This document shows positions 21,380 to 30,500 of a stretch of 64,000 nt of DNA, one piece after another. The notes below the pieces were generated by a model. The model worked only from the letters and a program-made list of their open reading frames with translations. It was not told the DNA's origin and made no database searches. The position numbers and the translations under genes were made by a program. Numbering within the stretch: position 1 is the first letter of the stretch; each line of letters begins with the position of its first letter. This DNA comes from Anodontia alba (lineage: Eukaryota; Mollusca; Bivalvia; Lucinida; Lucinidae): the NCBI GenBank assembly GCA_964016985.1, contig OZ024828.1, positions 3,683,701 to 3,747,700 of the forward strand, written 5' to 3'.

Positions 21380-22130
21380 CTGGATAAAACTTTCAGCAGA
21401 CATTTTGAAATATTTTTCCTATTTTTTCCTAGAGAATAGGATTTGACATTTCATGCAAATTGTCTCCTGGAGACAATTTGCATGAAATGTCTAGTCCTAT
21501 TTTCTGGGAAAAACAAGAAAAATATCACCAGTTTTTCATCTGCTGAATTTGCCTATAGGGTGTTTAGTATTAAGTCTACAAATTGTGCCTAGAGCAAGGT
21601 GAAGGTTACTAATTTCGCTCTAGATAAGCTTTTTTTGTGTGTTGTTTTTTTTTTCTTTCTTTTTTTCTTCAAAAACAACTGTACTGATATTTTTCTTACT
21701 ACGTTTTGAAAACTGTTGTTGGTACTCAATAGAAATGACTTGATGAGGTTGAGGTGCTTCTGATGGGTATCCACAAGGTATGTTTTTGTTTGTTTTTGTT
21801 TTTTGGGGGTTTTTTTTGAGAAATAGTATAAATAATAATGATCTGGATACATGAAAGTGTCAACTTATAGTTTAGCTAAAAGAAGGTTTACAAAAATAAG
21901 CTACGATTTATAATGGTTCATTGTACTAGATGTGACAGAAAATAAAAAAACTTCCATTGAGGCACTTCTGTTGTGTGCCCATAACATTTTTATCTCATAA
22001 GCATACTTAGGGGTATATAGTTCGCTTTTCTGTTCATTCATATATACATGTTCATTTGTCCTTCCATAGCATAAGTGGACACTGGCATAAAAGTTTCGGC
22101 ATCAAATTTTAAGACATTATATTATTTAGA
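21380..22130. mobile_element. Family D MITE, then degenerate family C and GTGGGTA-type fragments
   Basis: 21380-21575 is a family D hairpin (TTTCATGCAAATTGTCTCC against GGAGACAATTTGCATGAAA). 21600-21860 has broken family C arms with long T-runs. 21960-22130 has a GGGGTATATAG fragment like the 5' end of the Helitron-like element at 19403. No gene was seen. Confidence 0.6.
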
Positions 22131-22132
22131 CC

Positions 22133-22345
22133 TGTTAACTCTTTCACTGCCACAGGCAATAATAATAGGTTTTCGCAAACAGCATAGATCCAGATAAGAT
22201 GGCTCAATGACTGTTTTATCTGGATCTATGCTGTTTGACATTCAGTCTTTCAACTTTTCATATAAACGTCTTTCCAAGTGATGGTTTGTTAAAATAAAAA
22301 GCAAACGACAAATGTCGTCTGAAATTTGGCACCGAAAGAGTAAAT
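22133..22345 (+). mobile_element. Family H MITE
   Basis: It begins TTAACTCTTTCACTGCCAC and ends CACCGAAAGAGTAAA. It contains an AACAGCATAGATCCAGATAA hairpin. An inverted copy lies at 56359-56570. Confidence 0.85.
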
Positions 22346-22369
22346 GGATTGCATAGCAACAGATAAAGC

Positions 22370-22925
22370 GCTTTTTTCATCTGAAAAATGCTGATATCTT
22401 TCTTATTTCTCCATGAACACATGTGTTGTGGGTACTCATTAGAAGCGCCTCGTTGAGGCACTTCAAATGAGTACCCACAATATATGTTTTCATGGAGAAA
22501 TAAGAAAAATATTATGTGGATACCCCCTCTTATCTGTAGCAATGGGACCTTTTCTAGAGCTGAAGAGCTGTATAGTAGTCAAACTCAAATGGGTTTCAGT
22601 AACTTCCGATAGTGAGAAGTTATTGTACACATTTATGACTGTTTTTTAGATCCACCTCTTGTGTGTTATTTAGTTACATTGGATTTCATTTTATGAATAC
22701 CACAAAAGAAAATACAGTCATATTACAAGAAGATGTGTAAAATAGCAAAAAGAACAAACAAAAAGTGCAAGTAGCATAGCTCTTGATAAGATGCTTTTTT
22801 CAGTCCAAAAGAATTGATATTTTTCTTATTTCTCCAAGGTGCTTCTAATGAGTACCCACAACATGTGTTTTCATGGAGAAATAAGAATAATATTTACCTG
22901 ATACCCACTCTTATCTAGACCTATG
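22370..22925. mobile_element. Two family C hairpin MITEs
   Basis: 22370-22540 is a well-preserved hairpin meeting at GCGCCTCGTTGAGGCAC. 22790-22920 is a second copy lacking much of its left arm and ending ACCCACTCTTATCTAGA. Confidence 0.75.
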
Positions 22926-23340
22926 ATGTAGGGTTAACAGGCAAAAGTGCATTGTCAACCTTTAGCTCTCTCTGGGCAAATTCAGTAGTTGAAAAGTTGA
23001 TATTTTCTTCTTTTGCGCTACTCCCTCCCTCACCCTCAAGCCCCACCACCCTCAGGGTTTGACAGTTTGGGCATTTACCTAAAAATGTTGCAGCGGAGAA
23101 AAGGGTAGAGGAACTAGTAGAGGAGAGGATAGAGAGAAATAAAGAAGGATGAAGCAGTGTAGAAACAGATAGAATACTGACATGCCCCCTACCCCCATCT
23201 GCTGCATGTAAACACCATTCTGAAGGTGAAAATTTCAACAGATGAAATTTTGTTGTTCGTTTTTTTTCTGTTGTTATTGTTTTTATTATCCACAGAAAAT
23301 TGGCCCTGTTGTGGGAGATGACAAAAATATAATTTATCAA
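22926..23340. other. Interval with no clear feature
   Basis: The edges carry family D-like CTCTGGGCAAATTCAG and AACAGATGAAATTTT. The middle is CT/GA-rich. A minus-strand open frame of 139 codons has no recognisable domain and low-complexity Ser/Leu content, so I do not call it a gene. Confidence 0.4.
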
Positions 23341-23379
23341 TTTGTCACCTGAATGGTGTAAATAATTATATTACCAAGT

Positions 23380-23930
23380 GTGACCCAGAGCTACAGATAA
23401 GAGAAAGTATCAGGTCAATATTTTTTGTTATTTCCCTACAAAAATATATGTTGTGGGTACTCATTTGAAGTATTTTTAATAAGTACCCACAACATGTTTT
23501 TGTGTGGAAAAATATCCATACTTTTTGGGTGAAAAAAGAATCCTATCTGGAGCTGTGGTGACCTGTAAAATTATCAGCAGACAACATATTGAAATATTTT
23601 TCTTATTTGTCCTAGCAGACAGGTTTTGATATTTCATGCAAATTGTCTCTAAGACAATTTGCATGAAATGTCAAATTCCTTTTTTTTTAACCTTTACCAC
23701 TGTCTTGGCTAATTCGTCAGACAACAAATTACAATGTAGTGATATTTTTCTTACTTTTCCCACAAAACAGGATCTGACATTTCATGCTAATTGTCTTGAA
23801 ATAGAGACACTTTGCATAAAACATCAAATCCTGTTTTCTGGAAAAAAAAAAAATAAGAAAAATATTTCAATATGTGGTCTGCTGAAATGAAAATTTAACC
23901 CAGAGTGCTAAGTGTTAAGAAGTATATTAT
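23380..23930. mobile_element. Family C MITE followed by two family D MITEs
   Basis: 23380-23560 has the GTGGGTACTCATTTGAAG arm pair. 23565-23690 and 23695-23920 each carry TTTCATGC..ATTGTCT and its complement. They end just upstream of the first visible receptor exon. Confidence 0.7.
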
Positions 23931-23937
23931 ATTTCAG

Positions 23938-23985
23938 ACAGGACAACAGCTGGTATGACAACAACTCAACATCCAGGAATAGGAG
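23938..23985 (+). CDS. IL-17-receptor-like gene, putative stalk exon
   Basis: The 48-nt exon lies between ATTTCAG (23931-23937) and the donor GTAAGT at 23986. In the frame that joins the next exon it reads R-T-T-A-G-M-T-T-T-Q-H-P-G-I-G, starting with 2 nt of a split codon and ending with 1 nt (phase 1 both sides). The Thr-rich composition suits an extracellular juxtamembrane stalk. Support comes from splice sites and phase only; there is no recognisable domain, so this exon is less certain than the next three. Confidence 0.55.
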
Positions 23986-24139
23986 GTAAGTTTTGTTCCA
24001 GATGAGCATAATCATGACTCTTTGATAAGAACGAATATCCAAAAATTATTCTGGCAAACACCCCAACCCCCACCCCACCCATCCTACGGGAGGTGTGTGT
24101 GTGTGTGAGTGAGGGGTGGGGGGAGCATTGATTTTAGTG

Positions 24140-24310
24140 CAGGTCCCATGCGGTTCTGCGGCATTTCATCAGGATCTACACTGTTTGCCACTCGTCTACA
24201 TAGCTATTTTAAGACAAAATATCCAGTTGTAAATTGTACCCGTTCGAAGTTTAGAACAAATATGGTTAGGAGCTGAGGTGTCCCAATACTTAGGGTAAAT
24301 ACTGTAGGCT
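24140..24310. mobile_element. Family F MITE, partial
   Basis: The inner hairpin half (GCGGCATTTCATCAGGATCT) and right part with AGGTGTCCCAATACTTAGGG survive. The left end is replaced by a GT-rich low-complexity stretch at about 24093-24125. It lies in the first intron. Confidence 0.65.
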
Positions 24311-24710
24311 TTGAAATACTTTTATTTCATTACTTGATAGAACAGGTTGATATGCTGTGATTTGTACAAGAATGACAACTCTTTCATTCAGTATTTAAAA
24401 TTACCTCCCATTTTTGACAAATTTCTTTTGACAGATTTTCTGGGTTTTAACTTGAGTACCATTTGAAATATTTTAGTGAGAATTGGTATGAATGTAAGGT
24501 AGGTCACGATGCCTTTTTGTAGACAAGGATCACAACTCTGACAATCTCACTTTTCCAGTTGTCTCCCAGTACTTGGTAAAATGTCTGTATGGGAAAAGCT
24601 AGTTTTCATGGCATTTTTTTTCCTACACAGGCTGTTTGAAAATTAAAAGAAAATCATTGTTGGTTTAAAAAAAACTTTAAAGTACAAGGATCATTTCAGG
24701 AAAAAATTTT

Positions 24711-24929
24711 AACCTTTTAAGCCCCAAGAAAAAAATGTAGCTGACAACATTCTATTTTTTTATAAATACTTTTCATAGAAAATAAATTGACATTTCATGG
24801 GAATTATCTACCAAACAGATGATTCACATGAATTGTCAATATTTATTTTCTGTGAAAAACATAAAAAAAATATATATTTGAAAATGTCATCTGCTGCAGT
24901 TGTGACTAGCACTTTAAGGGATAACAATT
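24711..24929. mobile_element. Family B MITE
   Basis: It begins ACCTTTTAAGCCCCAAG and ends AGCACTTTAAGGGATAA. The inside pairs TTGACATTTCATGGGAATT with AATTGTCAATATTTATTTTC-type sequence. Confidence 0.75.
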
Positions 24930-25052
24930 ATTTAAGGTATTCTAATTTTTAGGGTGTCAGATTTTTATTATTATTATTACTATTATAATTACTATTTTGT
25001 TCACCATACCTTACATGTATATTGTTTTAGTAAGAAATTGCTGCATTTTCAG

Positions 25053-25214
25053 AGAATGTCCAAGTAGCCAAGGCCTCTCAGACAACAGAATATGAGAAGT
25101 CTCTGCAGATTGTCTTGGGAACGGTGTTTGGAGTGTTTGGGTTTCTTGGAATTCTCATCATCGTCACGCTGCTTTATCGCTTCTGTAAAAACCGCAGAAG
25201 AACCAGCAGATCAG
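25053..25214 (+). CDS. IL-17-receptor-like gene, transmembrane exon
   Basis: The 162-nt exon lies between TTTTCAG (ending 25052) and GTATAC. It encodes a short extracellular stretch (ENVQVAKASQTTEYEKSLQ), then ~23 hydrophobic residues from IVLGTVFGVFGF to VTLL (one transmembrane helix), then a basic stop-transfer segment, YRFCKNRRRTSRSG. The topology is type I, with the C-terminus in the cytosol. Both flanking introns are phase 1, and the frame runs straight into the neighbouring exons. Confidence 0.8.
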
Positions 25215-25257
25215 GTATACATTAAGGACACCATCTAGAAGAGATGGCATTCGATCT

Positions 25258-25495
25258 TTTTAACCCATTGTAGACTGTATAGACTCCCCCACATTATATA
25301 TTGGAAGAGTCCAATTTCAATTTTAGGTATGTCAGGCTGTGAGATTTAGATATTCCTAGAGAAAAATGGCTAAACAATTTACGAACAGTGGAGACCCTGA
25401 TCAGACGCCGCATTCTGCGGTGTCTGATCTGAGTCTGCACTGTTTGTCATTTACCCTTTTAGGGGTCTCCAGATTACAATGGATTAATGGGAATG
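25258..25495. mobile_element. Family E-like MITE
   Basis: It begins TTTTAACCCATTGTAGAC and ends GATTACAATGGATTAATGG. It contains the shared hairpin as CAGTGGAGACCCTGATCAGA with the inner pair GACGCCGCA/TGCGGTGTC. It lies in intron 2. Confidence 0.75.
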
Positions 25496-25570
25496 CATAC
25501 ATTTTCGGGGAGGCAGCTTTAATCAAAGTTTGTTTTTGAAAAGACGTTTGCTTGATAAAATGAGCTGGTA

Positions 25571-26105
25571 GGGTCTATGTGGCTGAGTGGTTAATGCTCC
25601 TGACTTCAGATCCTTAGGTTCCAGGTTCGAATCCTGCAAGATGCAGAATTCATCTTGTGATTGTATTTGCTTCACTGCACAGAACGTTACAATATCACCC
25701 CTTCATCATCTCAGTATGACTTAAATAATATTGAAAGAGCATTAAAACAGCAAATTATCTTCTATGAACAACAAAGACCCGAGCAAGTCAAATTGTACAG
25801 TGTGAAGTATTCAAATTGTGATGTAACAGAACTCCACCAGTATACCATTTAACGGGTCAGGTGATGTGTATCTTATGTCACAGGGGTATCCAACTGATAT
25901 TGGCTTACAGTTGGGCAAGGCCTGCTATCCTTGTAGCAGGTAAGTGCAGAGGGGGAAAGTTTTTATTTCTTCTGTTTCTTCACTTTCATTCCTGTTCCTC
26001 TTTCTTCACTGTTCCTCTCTTTCATCTCTTCTACTATCTCCTGTATCTTCTTTTCTCTCTGTCAAGGGTTGAAGTGTCATTAAACCCCAACACAATCAAT
26101 ATATA
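25571..26105 (+). mobile_element. SINE-2 related copy, extended
   Basis: A tRNA-like head has GTGGCTGAGTGGTTAATGC and GGTTCGAATCCTGC. The body contains CATCATCTCAGTATGACTT, as in the other SINE-2 copies. About 300 bp further, TCATTAAACCCCAACACAAT looks like the common retroposon 3' tail, so the whole may be one longer or interrupted copy. It is not a functional tRNA gene: the head runs on into SINE body. Confidence 0.6.
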
Positions 26106-26132
26106 CCATTAAACTTTTCCCCACTAGTAGCA

Positions 26133-26335
26133 ACTTTTGTCATCTGCTGATAACCTTTACAAGCAGTTTTGACCCAGATTAGGCCTGACAAAACATCAGG
26201 CCTGATCTGCATCCAAACTGTTTGACACTCTGATGGTATTCCGGAAAGATTTTTTTTGAAAAAGTTGATTTTAAAACAAAAATTCACAGACCACAAAAAA
26301 AGCATGCAAAATTACCCAGCATGCAAAGAGTTTAC
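26133..26335. mobile_element. Palindromic MITE with GACCCAGATTAGGCCTGA hairpin
   Basis: AAGCAGTTTTGACCCAGATT pairs with GATCTGCATCCAAACTGTTT. The inner arms are AGGCCTGA and TCAGGCCT. This is a diverged member of the shared-hairpin group. Confidence 0.65.
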
Positions 26336-26530
26336 TGTTTATGGGGCCCTGGTGTGAAGCCTCATTTCTGTATACGTTCCTCCATAAAAACATAATTACC
26401 GATAGTGTTTGGAGTCACAAAATTTTCTGTGAGTATGAGTATATGAGAAATATTTTACTAAAAAAAAAAAAAAAAAAAAATATTCTCATTGAATACTTTT
26501 TGTATCTGGAAAGCATTTTCTGCTGCTTTT

Positions 26531-28376
26531 TAGCTCACCTGAGCACGAAGTGCTCATGGTGAGCTATTGTGGTCAGTCAATGTCTGTCGTGCGGCGTCTG
26601 TCGTGCGGCGTCAACAATTGCTTTAAAAGCCTACTCCTCCTACACCCCTGGGCCAATTGATTCGATACTTGGTAGGAAGCATCAGGGTGATAGTTAAAAT
26701 CTTGCCGATCGGAAATCCAAGATGGCAGCCATGGTCGCCATCTTGAAAATCTATTTTTCGCTTCTTCTCCTGAACTAAAAGGCCATTTGACTCTAAACTT
26801 GCTAGGAAGCATCAGGGTGACTTGTAGATCAAAAATAGCTAAAATCGTGCCAATCGGAAATCCAAGATGGCGGCCATGGCTGCCATCTTGAAAATCTATT
26901 TTTCTCTTCTTCTCCTGAACCGAAATTCCAATTGACTCCAAACTTGCTAGGAAGCATTGGGGTGTCTTGTAGATCAAAAGTAGCTAAAATCATGCCGATT
27001 GGAAATCCAAGATGGCCGCCATGGCCGCCATCTTGAAAATCTATTTTTCTCTTCTTCTCCTGAACCGAAAGGCCAATTGACTCCAAACTTGCTAGGAAGC
27101 ATCGGGGTGTCTTGTAGATCAAAAATAGCTAAAATTGTGCCGATTGGAAATCCAAGATGGCCGCCATGGCCGCCATCTTGAAAATCTATTTTTCGCTTCT
27201 TCTCCTGAACGGAAAGTCCAACTGACTCCAAACTTGCTAGGAAGCACCAGGGTGACTTGTAGATCAAAAATAGCTAAAATCATACCGATCGGAAATCCAA
27301 GATGGCTGCATGGCAGCCATCTTGAAAATCTATTTTTCGCTTCTACTCCTAAACCCCAAAAGCCATTTGACTCCAAACTTGGTAGGAAGCATTGGGGTGA
27401 CTTATAGATGAAAAATAGCTAAAATAGTGCCTATCGGAAATCCAAGATGGCCTCCATGGCAGCCATCTTGAAAATCTATTTTTCGCTTCTTCTCCTGAAC
27501 TAAAAGGCCAGTTGACTCCAAACTTGCTAGGAAGTCATGGTGACTTGTAGATCAAAAATAGCTAAAATCATGCCGATGGTAAAACCAGGATGTGCTCCAT
27601 GGCAGCCATCTTGAAAATCTATTTTTCGCTTCTTCTCCTGAACCGAAAGGCCAGTTGACTCGAAACTTGGTAGGAAGCATTTGGGTGACTTGTAGATCAA
27701 AAATAGCTAAATTCATGCCGATCGTAAATCCAAGATGGCCGCCATGGCGGCTATCTTGAAAATGTATTTTTCGCTTCTTCTCCTAAACCCAAAAGTCACT
27801 TGACTCGAAACTTAATAGGAAGCATCAGGGTGATTTGTAGATCAAATATAGCTAAAATTGTTCTGATCCGAAATCCCAGATGGCCACCATGGCCGCCATC
27901 TTGAAAATGTATATTTAGCTTCTTCTCCTGCACTGAAAGGCCAATTGACTCCAAACTTGGTAGGAGACATTGGGGTGACTTGTAGATCAAAAATAGCTAA
28001 AATTGTGCCAATCGGATATCCAAGATGGCTGCCATGGCAGCCATCTTGAAACTCTATTTTTGGCTTCTTCTCCTGAACCGAAAGCCCATTTGACTCAAAA
28101 CTTGGTAGGAAGCATTGGGGCGACTCGTAGGTCAAAAATAGCTAAAATCGTGCCGATCGTAAATCCAAGCTGGCCGCCATTTAGAATTTGTTCAAATGAT
28201 CACGCTCCATTGACTGGCATGCCTTATATATATTCTTCTTCAAAATTAAGAACTGCTTAAATGATTATCATTTCATTAGTTGCGATGACAGGATTGGAAA
28301 AAAGTTGCATAACATCTGCATATCTGCAGTGGCAGTGTCACTCAGGTGAGCGACCCGTGGCCCGTGGGCCTCTTGT
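26531..28376 (+). mobile_element. AGCTCACC-family hairpin-capped minisatellite element, copy 2
   Basis: The 5' hairpin at 26532-26565 is AGCTCACC.GAGCAC.GAA.GTGCTC..GGTGAGCT. The core is ~11 units of exactly or nearly 145 bp (AAGATGG at 26719, 26864, 27009 and 27154). The 3' end has CTCAGGTGAGC (28341-28351), the GGCCCGTGGGCC palindrome (28359-28370) and TCTTGTTT. Each unit contains GCCGCCATCTTG-type motifs facing each other. Long open frames on both strands come from the repeat and are not genes. Confidence 0.9.
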
Positions 28377-28814
28377 TTATATCCCACCACACGATAGGGG
28401 TATTATGGTTTCACATTGGCCGTCCGTGTGTCTGTCCATCCGTCCGGGTTTTTTTTCCAGATGATAACATCAGTGGATTTTCACCAAACTTGGTATGTGC
28501 ATTGATATTGTGGAGATCTGGTTTGGGATAGCTAATGGGCAAATTTTGTCAAATTTAGACAGAGTTATCTGCCTGCGACATGATAATGGCAGGGTATTAT
28601 AGTTTAATTTTATTGGAAACAACTTGTACCCTGAATTTTGGGGCACTGAAATGAAATAATTGATTTTATCTTGTTCTAATCTCCCCTCCACCTCCCCCCC
28701 CCCCCCCCCCCCCCCCCCCCTGCAAACTGTTTTTATTGAGAGTATACTGTTTTCACATTGTCCATCTGTCTGTCCATCCTTCCATTACATTCCAGCTTTC
28801 AGGGGATATGTACC
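28377..28814. repeat. Fragment of another minisatellite-type element, with a poly-C tract
   Basis: 28377-28460 resembles the 5' end of a further element: CCCACCACACGATAGGGG followed by GGCCGTCCGTGTGTCTGTCC. A C37 homopolymer lies at 28694-28730. CTGTCTGTCCATCC recurs near 28767. No coding signal was seen. Confidence 0.6.
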
Positions 28815-29031
28815 GTATTTACCATATGTATTCGGACAGACAGGCCTGAGCAAACAGTGTAGACCCAGATGAGATGCCGCAGAACGCGGCGTCTCATCTG
28901 GGTCTACACTGTTTGCCACTCATCCAGCAATTTTTAGACACAACATCGGGTAGTGAATTGTACTGGCTCAAATTTTAGAACATATATGGTAAGGAGTTGA
29001 GGTGTCCGAATACTTAGGGTAAATACGGTAA
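28815..29031. mobile_element. Family F MITE, clean copy
   Basis: The ends are ACCGTATTTACCATATGTAT and ATACTTAGGGTAAATACGGT. The inner hairpin runs GCAAACAGTGTAGACCCAGA to its complement, with the core GATGCCGC/GCGGCGTC. Confidence 0.9.
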
Positions 29032-29235
29032 TAAGCAATGCTTATTGACACGTTATGTTTTGTTCTAATTCCACAATACATGAATTCATAATGAATTAAC
29101 AGGTTCTTTTATTACGAACTAACTCAAACAGGCCTTAGTTGCATTTTCTTTTTTTATGCTAAACTTGATATACGTACAAATTGTTATATTTCCTGGCTTT
29201 TGTATTCTATAATAATAGCATTTTGTTAACAATGG

Positions 29236-29449
29236 TTAACCCTTAAAGCACCAAGCAAAATTTGTAGCAGACTGACAGTCAGTTTTTTTCTTGTTTTTTT
29301 TTTTTTTTTTTTTTTTTTTTTCCAGAGAAAACAAGTCGACATTTCATGTGAATTGTCTGCTTGACACAATTCACATGAAATGTCATTACTTGTTTTCTCA
29401 GAAATAGAAATTGTAGTCTGTTGCAGTTTTTGGTGGCACATTAAGGGTT
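29236..29449. mobile_element. Family B MITE
   Basis: It has TTAACCCTTAAAGCACCAAG at the left and GGCACATTAAGGGTTGA at the right. A long T-run precedes the arm pair CATTTCATGTGAATTGTCTG and its complement. Confidence 0.85.
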
Positions 29450-29472
29450 GAATATATTTTCATTACTTCTAG

Positions 29473-29517
29473 GAAGCTCAGATCGGAACACCAGCTTGCA
29501 TAGATCTGTTTCAGTAG
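29473..29517 (+). CDS. IL-17-receptor-like gene, short juxtamembrane exon
   Basis: The 45-nt exon lies between ACTTCTAG (ending 29472) and GTAAGT (29518). It reads G-S-S-D-R-N-T-S-L-H-R-S-V-S-V across the joins. Both introns are phase 1, so the exon can be skipped without breaking the frame. It is Ser/Arg-rich and lies between the membrane helix and SEFIR. Its small size makes it less certain, but splice sites and phase agree. Confidence 0.65.
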   Translation, partial: EAQIGTPACIDLFQ

Positions 29518-29524
29518 GTAAGTT

Positions 29525-29960
29525 CATGCTTAGCACTCCGGGTAAAACTTTCAGCAGACGAAATTTTTATATTTTTTTTTTTTTATTTTTCCCAGAAAAC
29601 AGATTTTGATATTTCATGCAAATTGTCTCCAGTGGAGACAATTTGCATGAAATGTCAAATCCTGGTTTCTGGGAAAAAAAATGAAAAATGTCATTGAGTA
29701 AATGTCAGTGTCTGCGGAATTAGCCCAGAAATTGGTAAGGAATAACCTGTGATCATATCTCTGGATGAGGGGGGTATCCTGATAAGTAGTTTTCTGATTT
29801 CTCCACGAATATATATGTTGTAAGTACTCATTAGAAATGAGCTGCTTCTAATGACTACCCACAACATATATTTTTGTCGAGTAATATGAAAAATATCAAC
29901 CCTGTTTGGTTGTAAAAAAAAAAAGTGCCATATCTTGATCTAGCTGTAATATTATGGGGG
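29525..29960. mobile_element. Family D MITE then family C MITE
   Basis: 29525-29735 is a clean family D copy (GCAAATTGTCTCCAGTGGAG). 29740-29960 is a diverged family C copy with arms around AGTACTCATTAGAAATGAG. Confidence 0.75.
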
Positions 29961-30019
29961 ACAGGAAGAAATCTTTGAAAGAAATCTTTGAAAAGACGAG
30001 GAAACCTTCATGTCATTCA

Positions 30020-30420
30020 TAGCTCTATATAAGGCAGGTATCAGATGAATATTTTTCTTATTTCTCAATGAAAACATATCGAGGGTTGAGCGCAAGACTG
30101 GCGTAAGTCAGATGGTTGTTTTTCCCCAAACCTAATCTCCTCACCATGAAGGCGTTTTGGAGATTACAACATTTCTTTCTGTAAACAATGAAAATTTAGG
30201 TGCCATTGCTCGTATGAGCAATGGCACCTAAATTTGCATTGTTTACAAAGGGGTCCAAGTTGCCCCTAAACAAGGGTTTCAAAAATATGTTTGAGTTACC
30301 ATAGTCTTGCGCTCAACCCTCGATATGTTATGGGTACTCATTAGAAGTGCCTCACAGAGAAATAAGAAAATGTTGTAGGTTTTGGTAAAAAAAAAAAGCA
30401 CCATATATAGAGAGGTCTAT
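30020..30420. mobile_element. Family C MITE split by a 243-bp MITE
   Basis: The left arm (30020-30079) ends AAAACATAT and the right part (30323-30420) resumes ATATGTTATGGGTACTCATT. The uninterrupted family reads ACATATGTTGTGGGTACTC, so the inserted element is cleanly defined. Confidence 0.8.
30080..30322. mobile_element. MITE with 20-bp perfect terminal inverted repeats
   Basis: It begins CGAGGGTTGAGCGCAAGACT and ends with the exact complement. ATAT lies on both sides (30076-30079, 30323-30326), a probable 4-bp target duplication given the empty family C sequence. An inner hairpin pairs TTAGGTGCCATTGCTC with GAGCAATGGCACCTAA. Confidence 0.9.
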
Positions 30421-30500
30421 ATCATTGGTGTTCCATATTACATAATATTTCTGCATAGTTTGAGTTAAGGCACACTTGTCAAATAATGTGTCTTTGTTTT

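Noticed and set aside
22921..23340. 139-codon minus-strand frame as a gene
   Set aside because: Low complexity, flanked by MITE fragments, without a recognisable domain or splice context.
25571..25645. Possible tRNA gene
   Set aside because: A- and B-box-like sequence is present, but the acceptor stem does not close and the sequence continues into SINE body shared with 11289 and 61650.
26573..28260. Several overlapping ~90-130-codon frames on both strands
   Set aside because: They all derive from the 145-bp array of the AGCTCACC-family element and repeat the same peptide in several registers.
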